NCBI RefSeq assembly: GCF_004217115.1
Contig: NZ_SHKN01000001.1
Location: forward strand, 1,119,781 to 1,183,780
Direction of reading: 5' to 3'
DNA from: Ancylomarina subtilis
GTDB lineage: Bacteria > Bacteroidota > Bacteroidia > Bacteroidales > Marinifilaceae
Length of the DNA stretch: 64,000 nt
In this document: piece by piece, positions 9,386 through 19,275 of the stretch
How positions within the stretch are numbered: the first letter of the stretch is position 1
How the letters are laid out: every line of letters starts with the position of its first letter
The notes under the pieces: model-generated
What the model was told of the DNA's origin: nothing
What the model saw: only the letters and a program-made list of their open reading frames with translations
Databases searched by the model: none
Translations under genes and position numbers: made by a program

Positions 9386-10732
9386 CTAATTGTTCAAGTT
9401 TGGATTGTTATCAACCGCTTCCTGTGGAAAACGAAGTGTATATCTTGGATCTCCAACTTGTAAAGTAGCTGATTCTCCCTGATAAGAGTGCTCAATTTGT
9501 TCTTGAGTAGTTCTTCTTAGATCAAACCAACGCTGCCCTTCAAATGCAAATTCTCTGAATCTCTCATTTGCAATTTCAGCAATTAATTCTGCTTTATTTA
9601 ATCCAGCAATACGAGTTACTTCTGTATTGTAAAAATCAGTGAGTAAACGTTTTTCTTTCAATTGATTTAAATAAGTACGAGCTTGTTCCAAATCATCAGT
9701 TTGTGCAGCAGCTTCTGCAACAGTCAGGTACATTTCTGCATTTCTAAAAGAACATTTTGATCCACTTTCAGTTCCTTTGTTTGGTTTAAAATTACCAGCA
9801 CCTTCATCAGAAAAATACAAGCCAAAACGTAGATCATTCGTTTGATCATACAATGCAAGTAATTTATCTGATACTAAAGAAGCAGACTTAATTTCAGAAT
9901 AGAATACCGTTTCCAAAGCTAAAATACTCTCAACCGCGTCATACATGTGAGGTGCAAGTGATGCATCTGCAACTAGATCTTGCAAATCAGAATTTATGGC
10001 TAAAGCTTCTAAGGCAGCAGTCTTTGCTGTAGCGAAATCACCCATGTACAGATACACTCGCGATTTCAAAGCCCAAGCAGCCAATTTGCTAAATCTGTAA
10101 TTTAATCCTGTTTCATAACGGTCCACATTAATCTTAGACATAGCTGCATCGATGTCTAAAGTAATTTGAGCATAAACCTCTTCAACAGTATTGGGGACAT
10201 ATTCTGCCTCTGTATCAATTTTTAATGAAAGAGGAATACCTCGATCAGTAGATGCAGTAGAAGCATTATAAGGCAATCCATATTGATTCACCAAGTTGAA
10301 ATGCATTAATGCTCTTAACAAATAGGCTTCTCCTACAATTTGATCTATTTCTTCAGTACTTCCTTTAGTAGCATCAACACCTTCATCAATAATATGATTC
10401 GCATACATGATTGCTTTATAGAATGACTGATAAGAAAACTGTACAGTATTAGCGGCAGAATTTACATCATTCCATAAGAAGATATCTTTCACCCCCGATA
10501 AATCCCAAGCAGAATTATCCAGTTTTAATTCATCAGTTCTAAAGGTCAACCTCATTTTATCGGCAGGAACCCCGTTATATGCACTCGTAATTAATGCACG
10601 AAAATCGTCTGCCGTTTCAGGTATTACACGATCCTTTGGTTTCACATCCAAATAATCGTCGCAAGCAGAAAAGCTAACTACTGCCAACAACAGCGCAATG
10701 TATATATTTAATTTTTTCATTTTATAAATCAT
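9386..10732 (-). CDS. SusD/RagB-family outer-membrane lipoprotein
   Basis: The 448-aa protein is a surface lipoprotein (lipobox FSAC) that binds substrate over the SusC channel. SusD features are visible: CDDYLDVKPKD after the lipid cysteine, an N-terminal SusD-like domain with TPR helices (AEAYLLRALMHFNLVNQYG), and a C-terminal RagB part ending in ANERFREFAFEGQRWFDLRR and DPRYTLRFPQEAVDNNP. It is short for the family (often 480-600 aa). The ORF start overlaps the susC stop (TAATG), giving tight coupling; an ATG 12 bases downstream at 10720 (MKKLNIYIALL) gives a more usual signal peptide and may be the real start. The nearby metalloprotease hints at peptide rather than glycan uptake; no glycoside hydrolase is nearby. 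Confidence 0.92.
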   Translation of the reverse strand: MIYKMKKLNIYIALLLAVVSFSACDDYLDVKPKDRVIPETADDFRALITSAYNGVPADKMRLTFRTDELKLDNSAWDLSGVKDIFLWNDVNSAANTVQFSYQSFYKAIMYANHIIDEGVDATKGSTEEIDQIVGEAYLLRALMHFNLVNQYGLPYNASTASTDRGIPLSLKIDTEAEYVPNTVEEVYAQITLDIDAAMSKINVDRYETGLNYRFSKLAAWALKSRVYLYMGDFATAKTAALEALAINSDLQDLVADASLAPHMYDAVESILALETVFYSEIKSASLVSDKLLALYDQTNDLRFGLYFSDEGAGNFKPNKGTESGSKCSFRNAEMYLTVAEAAAQTDDLEQARTYLNQLKEKRLLTDFYNTEVTRIAGLNKAELIAEIANERFREFAFEGQRWFDLRRTTQEQIEHSYQGESATLQVGDPRYTLRFPQEAVDNNPNLNN

Positions 10733-13700
10733 TAGAAAGTTAAATTAACACCTAAAGTATATGATTTTTGCTGTGGCTGAGCGTAGATATTACCATATGA
10801 TTCTGGATCAAAGTAACCATCATAACCATTCGAAATAACAAAAGGATTACGTGCTTCGAAACTAAATCTAACATTAGACAATCCGACTTTGTTTAAAACA
10901 TCCTGTGATAAGCTATATCCAAGACGAATACTACTGATTCTTAAATAATCAACCTCTTTGTGCCAGATATCTAAATGATTGTAAAAATCTGGTCGCAATG
11001 TATTGTATAATTGTGTTTGCATCCAGTACTGTCCTTCACCCGAAGCTGCACCCATTAAATTAGGTAGTATTGTATTGCTTCCATTCAATACATTTAAAAG
11101 ATCAGTTGATGTATTTCTGGCTTTATCATACTCCGTAATGCTGTATGGAGGTCTTTCAATAACATTCATACCCAAATTGAAATTTGCTGAAACAGTTAAA
11201 TCGATGTTTTTATATCTAAATGTATTGATAATACCACCAGAATACTCAGGATCACTAGATCCTACATTCACAAATAACTCGTTTAACTCATCATTTGATA
11301 GGTTCGATCCAGCTTTGTTGTTAGGATAGAAATCTGCCCATTCATCATACAAGCCAAAATATTCATCTCCAGAAACAATGTTACCGTCTTTTTTAAATTG
11401 AGGGTAACCATTCGCATCTAATCCTTCAGTTTTAATTACCCAAATAGAATTCGCTGAATAGCCTTCTCTAGAAGGTGTCAATTGATTTACCCTTGCCTGT
11501 TCCTTCAATACTTCATTCTCATTATGAGATATATTAAAGCTGGTATTCCACTCAAAGTTCTCCGTTTGAATATTTCTGGTAGAAATACTCAATTCCCAAC
11601 CTTTGTTTGTCATCTTTGCCCAGTTAACAGGCATTGAATTATATCCTGATTCTGTTGGCACTGCTTGGATTCCAATTAAATCAGTTCCTTTACGAGTGTA
11701 ATAGTCGAATGACATGCGAACTGCATGACGTAAAACTGCTAAATCAAAACCAACATTATAAGTAGAGGTCTTTTCCCATCTTAACTTTTCATTTGGTAAA
11801 CCTTCTACAATAATTGCATCTTCACTTTGACCTGGAAGGTTGGACACAACAGATGGAGTTCCTACGATATAAGGAGAACTTTGTTTATCAATATTCCCTT
11901 GCAATCCATATGATGATCTAAATTTCAAAGAACTTAACCAATCAATATCACTAAGGAAAGATTCCTCACTAGCATTCCACGATCCACTTAAAGCATACAA
12001 TGGCAAGTATCTGTATTTATCGTCAACACCAAATAAGTCTGAACCATCAAAACGAACACTTCCAAAAAAAGTATACTTACGATTGAAAGTATATGAACCA
12101 GTTGCAAAAAATGAAGCATATCTGTTTTTACGATATGTTTTAGTGAAAAGAGGAAATGATTTTGCATCACTTTCATCTCTAAAAATAACTGGCTTGGAAG
12201 TATTATTTCTCCCATTCCAACCATAAGCCGCTGAAAATACTTGAGTATATTTAGATTCTCTTAACTCATTACCAACCATTACATCTACTTCGTGCAGATC
12301 ATTAAATAGTTTTGAATACTCTAAAATATTTTTTAAGTTGTAATAAGTGTTATCAGAATCCCAATTCTTCAACATCCCTCCTTGAGGAATAAAATATTTA
12401 TTGTATTTGAAATCTGTAACTCCATCATATCCACTCTTATTGCGTGTTCTTCTTACGTAATAAGATTCTTCTACAGCTTCTTTTGTAGTATTTGCTTTAT
12501 CTACACTGTAACCAAACTGAGAACGGAATGTGAAATTAGAATTCAATTTCCAATTTAAGTCAAAAATTGAATTCAGACTTTGTCCTTTTAAAATATGGCT
12601 TGTTCCTTCACGTTCTTCAAGAATATTATAATTTAATCTAACAATATTCCATGAACCTTGTTCAAGATTATGGTGAACAAAGTCTCCATTCTCATCTCTT
12701 AATCTCAAATATGGATTTGATGAACGAATGTATTGAGAAGGGTTTGTTAACATACTTCCCTCAGTTAAGAAACTTTTATTCTTTCGCTGATTTGCAAACA
12801 TACTTACTCCAAAAGTCAAATTATCTGTTAATTTGATATTGGTTTTTAAAGTAACATTGTAGCGACTTAATGAAGTCCCCTTAGTCGTTCCTTTTTCGGT
12901 GTGAGATCCTAATGAGAAATAGTAAGTTGCCAAATCATTTCCTCCAGAAAAACTCAAACTTTGATCCTGATTAACAGCATTCTGATACAATTCATCTTCC
13001 AAATTTGGGTCAATTGTACGTAATGCATTTATTGCAGCTAACGATTCAGGTGAAATTCCATCAATACCGTTAGATTGATAATTGGCCCAATCATTATTAG
13101 CATTTAAAATTTCAGCTACACCTCCTCGATAAGAATCGTAAGTTAAATCAGTACGAGAAGCAATTGCTAATTCAGCATCCACCTTTTCATCCGAATTCAT
13201 AAGGTTCAAACGATCAAAATCTGGTTTTGAGATAAAAGATGTATTACTCGAAAATTGCACCTTCATTTTACCTGCTTTACCTTTTTTTGATGTAATAACA
13301 ATAACTCCATTTGCAGCACGCGCTCCATAAATAGCAGTTGCAGCAGCATCTTTTAAAATTGTAATATCCTTAATATCTTGTGGATTTAAGCCTGCGATTG
13401 ATGAATTGTACAATTGATCGATATTGTCCTTATCATTGTAGTCTGGCACTTCGTTTCCTTCCAATGGAATTCCATCCAACACCCAAAGAGGATCTTGTGT
13501 ACCATTCAAAGAAGCCGTACCACGAATTCTTATTTTAGTTGGAGCACCCGGAGCTCCAGTTTCTGACACTGCAGTAATACCAGCCAATTGTCCACTAAGC
13601 ATTTGATCAACACTAGCAATACCTGCTTGGCGAATATTATCAGCATTAACTTTTGCTACCGCAGATGTCAACTTACGTTTTTCAATTTTCTGATATCCAG

Positions 13701-14064
13701 TCACAACAATTTCACCTAACTGACTGTTGGAATCATTTAGCTTGATTGTCACAAAATCTTTTCCTGCGATATCAACAACTTGAGTTTCGAAACCCAAAAA
13801 GCTACACGAGATAGTTTTCAATGCTTTAGGTACTTCAAGTATGAAATTACCGTCCAAATCAGTAATCGTTCCCATTGTGATATTCTCTATCACTCCTTTT
13901 ACTCCCGTTTCAGCTCCAATTGTCGATTTGTCTATAAACACAGAAGCACCGATCAGCACATCGCCGTCGGTTGTTGAGAGTACTCTCCCCTTAATTTGCC
14001 TTGTCTCTTGTGCCATTACAATGGCAGGCAAACAGATCAAAAGCCAGGTTAGCAGTCTTTTCAT
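10732..14064 (-). CDS. SusC/RagA-family TonB-dependent outer-membrane transporter
   Basis: The 1110-aa protein has a Sec signal peptide ending AIVMAQ, a carboxypeptidase-regulatory-like domain (about 22-110), the plug with TonB-box-like GEIVVTGYQ, SVDQMLSGQLAGI, the SusC signature GTASLNGTQDPLWVLDGIP and DAAATAIYGARAANGVIVI, then a beta-barrel ending in the aromatic LGVNLTF. It imports substrate through the outer membrane together with SusD. The N-terminal domain carries an insertion (about 48-68: FIDKSTIGAETGVKGVIEN) relative to the usual GTT.DL.G repeat. No FecR or anti-sigma gene is nearby; control is more likely by the flanking LytS/LytTR pair. Confidence 0.95.
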   Translation of the reverse strand: MKRLLTWLLICLPAIVMAQETRQIKGRVLSTTDGDVLIGASVFIDKSTIGAETGVKGVIENITMGTITDLDGNFILEVPKALKTISCSFLGFETQVVDIAGKDFVTIKLNDSNSQLGEIVVTGYQKIEKRKLTSAVAKVNADNIRQAGIASVDQMLSGQLAGITAVSETGAPGAPTKIRIRGTASLNGTQDPLWVLDGIPLEGNEVPDYNDKDNIDQLYNSSIAGLNPQDIKDITILKDAAATAIYGARAANGVIVITSKKGKAGKMKVQFSSNTSFISKPDFDRLNLMNSDEKVDAELAIASRTDLTYDSYRGGVAEILNANNDWANYQSNGIDGISPESLAAINALRTIDPNLEDELYQNAVNQDQSLSFSGGNDLATYYFSLGSHTEKGTTKGTSLSRYNVTLKTNIKLTDNLTFGVSMFANQRKNKSFLTEGSMLTNPSQYIRSSNPYLRLRDENGDFVHHNLEQGSWNIVRLNYNILEEREGTSHILKGQSLNSIFDLNWKLNSNFTFRSQFGYSVDKANTTKEAVEESYYVRRTRNKSGYDGVTDFKYNKYFIPQGGMLKNWDSDNTYYNLKNILEYSKLFNDLHEVDVMVGNELRESKYTQVFSAAYGWNGRNNTSKPVIFRDESDAKSFPLFTKTYRKNRYASFFATGSYTFNRKYTFFGSVRFDGSDLFGVDDKYRYLPLYALSGSWNASEESFLSDIDWLSSLKFRSSYGLQGNIDKQSSPYIVGTPSVVSNLPGQSEDAIIVEGLPNEKLRWEKTSTYNVGFDLAVLRHAVRMSFDYYTRKGTDLIGIQAVPTESGYNSMPVNWAKMTNKGWELSISTRNIQTENFEWNTSFNISHNENEVLKEQARVNQLTPSREGYSANSIWVIKTEGLDANGYPQFKKDGNIVSGDEYFGLYDEWADFYPNNKAGSNLSNDELNELFVNVGSSDPEYSGGIINTFRYKNIDLTVSANFNLGMNVIERPPYSITEYDKARNTSTDLLNVLNGSNTILPNLMGAASGEGQYWMQTQLYNTLRPDFYNHLDIWHKEVDYLRISSIRLGYSLSQDVLNKVGLSNVRFSFEARNPFVISNGYDGYFDPESYGNIYAQPQQKSYTLGVNLTF

Positions 14065-14113
14065 AGTTCAATTTTTAAAGGTTATTAAAATAGTGGTTTT
14101 TGTAAGTAAAAAA

Positions 14114-14145
14114 ACAGATAGGGTAGATTTCTTTACCCTATCTGT
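14114..14145 (-). terminator. Intrinsic terminator after the metalloprotease
   Basis: Perfect 12-bp stem ACAGATAGGGTA / TACCCTATCTGT with an 8-base loop, followed on the minus strand by seven T. It lies between the protease and susC, so susCD expression needs its own promoter or read-through. Confidence 0.75.
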
Positions 14146-14159
14146 CAAACAGATTTATA

Positions 14160-16850
14160 TTATTTCATATTGAGTGCTTCTTCAATTCTCAAAATCAAAT
14201 CAGTATAGTGATAGCGAGTCGCTTCATCTTTTATCGTCAAACGTTTCTTCAATAAGGATCGAATCTTCATCAATTCACCTCTTTTCATTGAAACGGCATC
14301 AGAAACTCGATTCATCGTGGCATAGACCAGATTACGATTAAAATTCCTTGTATCATCGCCAACAGCCTTTTCATCTTCAAACATGTCAACAGTTCTCACC
14401 GAATAGTCACACAAAACCGGCATGTGATGGTGTAAAGAACAGGAACAATCTGAATGCAATGATTTTTTAGTCGTTTTCTCCATAGCCTTATTCTGGGTAA
14501 TAATTAAGGCATCGATGTAATTCTTTTGACTTTGACGATCGTAAACATTCAGCTTATATCCCTTGATTGTTTTCTTAAAAATCCCCTGATGCAAATCGTT
14601 TAGCATATTTGCAACCGTATAAGCTTTATTACCATTTACAGCTTCGTTTTCAAGCATTCTAAGCAACCTTTCTTTCTGTAAAAGCGAATAAAAAATTCGA
14701 GCATGTAGATCACGGAATAATGTAGTCGGTGCATATTCAATATCTCCAATTGGAGATTCCTTAATAGGATAGGTTTTCTTATAAATTTCAGATTTTGTCA
14801 ACCATTCAGGAATATCAATGACTTCATCAATTAAATATTTAATGGCATCCTTTTGTTTAGCTTTCTCTACATGGGTATAAGCTGCTTTTTGCTCTCCATA
14901 TACCGGCTGATCAAGATATATACCACCAACATTGGTAACCACATGATTGGCATAAGTAAACCACTGTCCAATGATTCCCATCATCATCTTACCAGCTTTC
15001 TCATAATCCTGACCTTCTTCATAAGTCCAGTTCTCAACCTGTGGGACAATGCGTTTCAAATTCTTCAAACCATAACGACTTGCTTTCATTGAATTATCTC
15101 CCAAATCTTCACTTTGAGCCGATGGATCAATCGTATTCTTTCCATCCTGCTGCGGACCATAATGGTATAATGGATCCGTTTCATGTTTACGGATCATAAC
15201 CGATTGATCATTCAATTCATCCCATGGATTTGTTTTATTGTTCCATTTGTAAGCCCATCCAATTGCGAAAATATCATACACGCCAATTTGTGGGGTAATA
15301 TTTTCAACGCCATCTTCTGGTTGCGCCACATAATTAAAACGAGCATAATCCATGATGGATGGAGCTGTTCCGCCCATTCTCTCAGTATAGGTTTTCGATC
15401 GCAATGAGTCAACAGGGTACGCGTATGAGGCTCCCATATTATGCATTAAACCCAGCGTATGACCAACTTCATGAGAAGACACAAAACGAATGGCATGTGC
15501 CATATGCTCATTCTCGAATTTATTAGCTCTTGCCTTTGGATCAATCGCACCGGTTTGAATTCTTATCCACGATTGCAAAGCCGTCATCACATTGTGCCAC
15601 CAAATAATATCGGCTTCAATAATCTCTCCTGAACGAGGATCAACCACTGAAGGTCCCATTGCATTTGCCTGACTCGAAGCCGCATAAGTCACCATAGAGT
15701 AACGCACATCATCGCCATCAAAATCAGGATCGTTAATTGGTGCATCTTTAGCAATAATGGCATTTTTAAAACCGGCCTGTTCAAATGCAACTTGCCAATC
15801 ATTAATCCCGTCTTTAATAGCCTGACGCCATTGTTTAGGAGTCGATGGATCGATATAATAAACGATTTGCTTTTGTGGCTCGACCAATTCACCTGCCAGA
15901 TATTTTTCAACATCTTCCTTTTTAGGCTCTAACCGCCAACGATTCACCAATTCACGATTCTCCAGGGCTTGCTGATCATCGTTAAAATAAAAATGCTTTG
16001 TTGAAAAGAAACCTACTCTTTTGTCTGCAAATCGAGGTTTCATTGGTTTTTCGTTCAATAAAACGATGTTTGATGTAACTTCGATTGAAACCGTAATTCC
16101 CTCAGCCTTTGTTGTCAATAATGATTTGATGATGGCATTTTCAGGAAAGGATTTCACCTCGTTAATCTTTGAAAGCTTACTAACTGCCGAACCTGGCATC
16201 CCTAGAATTCCAAAAAGATCATTCAGACTTTTTTCGGATCCATCAAAAACCTTATTCACCTTAAAAACATAAGAGGTTGAATCTTTTCCCAAACAAGCTA
16301 AATCAAAGCTCTCTCTGATAGATGAAATGTAATTATCTTCGAATGACTTTGTAATTGCATCGCCTTCTTTACTTGAATAGGCTGCCTTATATGTTTTTAC
16401 CCATACTTTTTTAAGAATCGTATCCAATTCAAACTTGATTAATAAGTTTTGATAGTTGATTCCTTTATTAAATCCCAACTCATTAATCTCAGTGGGTACT
16501 TTCGATATTTTATTCACCAATAAAAAATCACGTCCCAATAGACTTTTATCCAATTCAAAAAAATAATCTTTCTTTACTCGATGAATATCGATAACACCCT
16601 TCTGGCTTATTGCATCAGAAGTAATAACCTCATCGTATTTCTTAAGAGTTGATTTTTTCTCTTCAGTTACCTTTGCATCCTCATTGTCGGCTTTTTTATT
16701 TTTTTTCTTTAAAAATTTTAAAATACCGGTTTCAGATTGTTCCTGGTTTAAAATAGTAGCGTGCGTTTGCTCCTGCATCCCTCCAAGAATACAAGTCGTC
16801 ATTATTGCTACGGCTAATGTCTTTTTAAGTGTGTGTGTGTTTAAGCTCAT
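14160..16850 (-). CDS. Exported zinc-dependent metalloprotease (metzincin-type)
   Basis: The 896-aa protein shows the extended zinc motif H460-E-V-G-H464-T-L-G-L-M-H470 and a Met-turn at about M500 (PSIMDYARF), the hallmarks of metzincins. Length and N-terminal architecture (DFLLVNKISKVP, then YYIDPSTPKQWRQAIKDGINDW just before the catalytic domain) match the large Bacteroidota DUF5117/DUF4953-type proteases. A signal peptide (hydrophobic 10-24) implies export; there is no lipobox. A His/Cys-rich patch CSCSLHHHMPVLCDYS near the C-terminus could bind metal. It sits directly upstream of susC; together they suggest extracellular protein breakdown and peptide import. A strong terminator separates it from susC. 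Confidence 0.88.
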   Translation of the reverse strand: MSLNTHTLKKTLAVAIMTTCILGGMQEQTHATILNQEQSETGILKFLKKKNKKADNEDAKVTEEKKSTLKKYDEVITSDAISQKGVIDIHRVKKDYFFELDKSLLGRDFLLVNKISKVPTEINELGFNKGINYQNLLIKFELDTILKKVWVKTYKAAYSSKEGDAITKSFEDNYISSIRESFDLACLGKDSTSYVFKVNKVFDGSEKSLNDLFGILGMPGSAVSKLSKINEVKSFPENAIIKSLLTTKAEGITVSIEVTSNIVLLNEKPMKPRFADKRVGFFSTKHFYFNDDQQALENRELVNRWRLEPKKEDVEKYLAGELVEPQKQIVYYIDPSTPKQWRQAIKDGINDWQVAFEQAGFKNAIIAKDAPINDPDFDGDDVRYSMVTYAASSQANAMGPSVVDPRSGEIIEADIIWWHNVMTALQSWIRIQTGAIDPKARANKFENEHMAHAIRFVSSHEVGHTLGLMHNMGASYAYPVDSLRSKTYTERMGGTAPSIMDYARFNYVAQPEDGVENITPQIGVYDIFAIGWAYKWNNKTNPWDELNDQSVMIRKHETDPLYHYGPQQDGKNTIDPSAQSEDLGDNSMKASRYGLKNLKRIVPQVENWTYEEGQDYEKAGKMMMGIIGQWFTYANHVVTNVGGIYLDQPVYGEQKAAYTHVEKAKQKDAIKYLIDEVIDIPEWLTKSEIYKKTYPIKESPIGDIEYAPTTLFRDLHARIFYSLLQKERLLRMLENEAVNGNKAYTVANMLNDLHQGIFKKTIKGYKLNVYDRQSQKNYIDALIITQNKAMEKTTKKSLHSDCSCSLHHHMPVLCDYSVRTVDMFEDEKAVGDDTRNFNRNLVYATMNRVSDAVSMKRGELMKIRSLLKKRLTIKDEATRYHYTDLILRIEEALNMK

Positions 16851-17201
16851 TCAGTGTGTGTGTTCTTTTGCAAAGGCTGACACAAAAGATAATTGCAAAA
16901 ACAAATATCTTTTGCGTATAACATGCCTGTGCAGGATCTAACCGTTTACTAACCAAAATTTATTTTCGATCCATTTGAAGAGGATCTGAAACAAAAATCA
17001 TTTTTTTGTAATTAGCAATAAAAAGGAAGGGTGTGAATCAGGAAAATTGAAGAGTGAATCGTAAAAAAGAGAGAATGAACAAAATGCACCCCTCCGAACA
17101 GACGCGCATAATCATCCCAATTCAAGCATTCATATAATGATGGAATGCTTAATTTATAAAACCCTGAAACACAACAACTACACTAAACTACTGGGCAAGA
17201 C
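16851..17201. other. Intergenic region between kinase and metalloprotease
   Basis: No gene. The right part is downstream of the kinase gene and the left part should hold the protease promoter. On the minus strand it contains GATATTTG and TTATCTTTTG, both near-matches to the -7 consensus, and a short GTGTGTGT tract at the protease start. I saw no strong hairpin. Confidence 0.35.
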
Positions 17202-19130
17202 TTAAGAGATAAGAGGAAGTCGAACAACAAACAGATTTCCCTCTACACCATATTTAGGCTGCTCTTTACCTAAAAAGGCATATAAGGCATTTAAAGTTTT
17301 GAGTCCTGTACCCGTACTCGCCCCAACATCGGAACGCAATTGGTAGGTATTGGCCACAACCAATTCGTCATTCTCAATTCGCATCGTAATCAGAAGCGGT
17401 TTTTCTGAGGTGACGATATTGTGCTTTATCGCATTCTCAACAAGTGACTGTAAACTGACAGATGGCAGCCTGGAACTCATATAACGATCAGGAATATCGC
17501 AGTCTAAACTCAAATTTTCACCAAACCGAATTTTCTGAAGAAAAATATAATGCTTCATAAAGTCTAGCTCCTGTTTTAAATCGATCAGACTTGAATTGTT
17601 TTGATCCAACAGATAACGGTAAACTTTTGACAATTTGAGTACAAACTTGCGAGCTAATCTGGGCTCTGTTTCAACCAAAGCATATAACGAGTTAAGTGAG
17701 TTAAAAAGAAAATGAGGATTGATTTGATTTTTGATATTCTTCAGTTGTGCCTTTACCTTTTCCTCTTCTTCTTGATTCGCACGCTTTCTCAACTCAACCG
17801 TTTCGCTGATATCAAATCGGAAACTTGAAAACCCAATTACAATATTGTCTTCATCAAAAATGGCATTAAATATTTGCTGATAATGCTGCTGATTTCTCTC
17901 ATATTCAATCAAAAAATGTTCACCTTGAATCGCTCTCTCAAAAGATTTCCGCATTAACTCACGAACATCTGCCCTATATACTTCTAAAGCATTATCTCCT
18001 GGCACGACACGAACGCCTTCCTTTTCAAGGATATCTTTTTGATATACCGAATTGAAACTCGTATAATGAAAATCACGATCTACTGAAAAAATCATAATTT
18101 GATCTGTGCTCTCCATAATTGAAGACAACTTATTCTCAACTGCCCGATGTTTCGTTTCCGCCTTCTGTCTTCTATCATATTCAGAAAGCCACTTACGCTG
18201 CGAAAAGTACAGGAATACCATCAACAAAAATGCTAAGGCAATACCAATTAAGGCCGTGGAATTTCTAACTTCTTGCACGGCTTCCTCAACGTTAAACAAA
18301 GGCACACTCACCGATATTAACCAATTGGCATTTATCTCGTTCAATTGTATCGGTTGATAAACCCGAACAACAGGAACTTGAAGAAAATCAGAAACAACCT
18401 CGGCTTGATATTTTTCACCCGAATTAAGCACCCTTTTCACATTGTTGCTATCGCTCATGCTGTTTATTGCTGCTCCAATTCTTTTTTCATCGGGATGAAT
18501 AATACAATAGCCTTCAGAAGATATAATTGAAACATAAGCTCGTCCTAAAGATTGCTCATCGTAAAAATGTTGTTGAAAATTAAATAAGTCGATATCAAGA
18601 CCAAAAGCGCCCACAAGATTCCCTTTTATCCTAACAGGCATAACAATAGAAACCAACAAACTGCTATCCTGGGATAAGTAAGGTGGAGAAACAAACTCAT
18701 TCCCCTTTAACTGCAAATTCTTAAATAATGCTTTTCGACTTGTATCAATTTCTTTTTTACTCACGCCTTCTACAGTATGCGTAAAAAACAACCCCTCTTT
18801 CAATCTTTCAACACCGATAAACCAACACGAATACAAATCATTTCTTCCAATCAATACCCCCTCTAATTGTTCACTTATCGTAGGGAATTGAATGCCATTG
18901 ACCTTAATAATCTCCTCAAGAGTCTTTCCAACCTCAGTTGAAAACTGGTAATTATCCTTCAGCTTGTTCTTAACGATCAAAAAGCTGTTCTGAGCCTTTG
19001 ATACCGCCAAATCAACACTCATATTACGAGCTGTTTGTGACATTTTTTCGCCTATCAAATAAGCAACGATCACAAAAGTTACAATAATAACAATACCGAC
19101 TTGTACAATGGATTTATTACGCCGTTTCAT
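17202..19130 (-). CDS. LytS-type membrane sensor histidine kinase (Cache-PAS-His_kinase)
   Basis: The 642-aa protein has two membrane segments (about 11-27 and 292-309) bracketing a periplasmic double-Cache-like sensor (about 35-285, with FWFIGVERLK-like SCWFIGVERL and GAFGLDIDLF), a PAS domain (about 335-445) and a LytS-family kinase core with H473 in KNQINPHFLFNSLNSLYAL, an N box (LVENAIKHN) and GTGLKTLNALY. LytS-type kinases use LytTR regulators; the only one in view is at 8520-9290, beyond the protease-SusC-SusD genes. A Cache domain implies a small extracellular ligand such as an amino acid or organic acid. A -7 box lies 26 bases upstream. Confidence 0.93.
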   Translation of the reverse strand: MKRRNKSIVQVGIVIIVTFVIVAYLIGEKMSQTARNMSVDLAVSKAQNSFLIVKNKLKDNYQFSTEVGKTLEEIIKVNGIQFPTISEQLEGVLIGRNDLYSCWFIGVERLKEGLFFTHTVEGVSKKEIDTSRKALFKNLQLKGNEFVSPPYLSQDSSLLVSIVMPVRIKGNLVGAFGLDIDLFNFQQHFYDEQSLGRAYVSIISSEGYCIIHPDEKRIGAAINSMSDSNNVKRVLNSGEKYQAEVVSDFLQVPVVRVYQPIQLNEINANWLISVSVPLFNVEEAVQEVRNSTALIGIALAFLLMVFLYFSQRKWLSEYDRRQKAETKHRAVENKLSSIMESTDQIMIFSVDRDFHYTSFNSVYQKDILEKEGVRVVPGDNALEVYRADVRELMRKSFERAIQGEHFLIEYERNQQHYQQIFNAIFDEDNIVIGFSSFRFDISETVELRKRANQEEEEKVKAQLKNIKNQINPHFLFNSLNSLYALVETEPRLARKFVLKLSKVYRYLLDQNNSSLIDLKQELDFMKHYIFLQKIRFGENLSLDCDIPDRYMSSRLPSVSLQSLVENAIKHNIVTSEKPLLITMRIENDELVVANTYQLRSDVGASTGTGLKTLNALYAFLGKEQPKYGVEGNLFVVRLPLIS

Positions 19131-19155
19131 TGGGAATTTTTCTATAAATATTGTG

Positions 19156-19163
19156 CAAAGCTA
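19156..19163 (-). promoter_or_regulatory. -7 promoter box for the LytS-type kinase
   Basis: The minus strand reads TAGCTTTG, a full TAnnTTTG match, 26 bases before the ATG. Confidence 0.5.
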
Positions 19164-19275
19164 TGAAATATACACATGGAAATCTTTATAATAAAACGAT
19201 TATTGTCTTATGTTTTTCTTTATAAAAACTTTGTGATTTACTTTGCACGAATTAAAAACGACTAATTGCTCAAGA

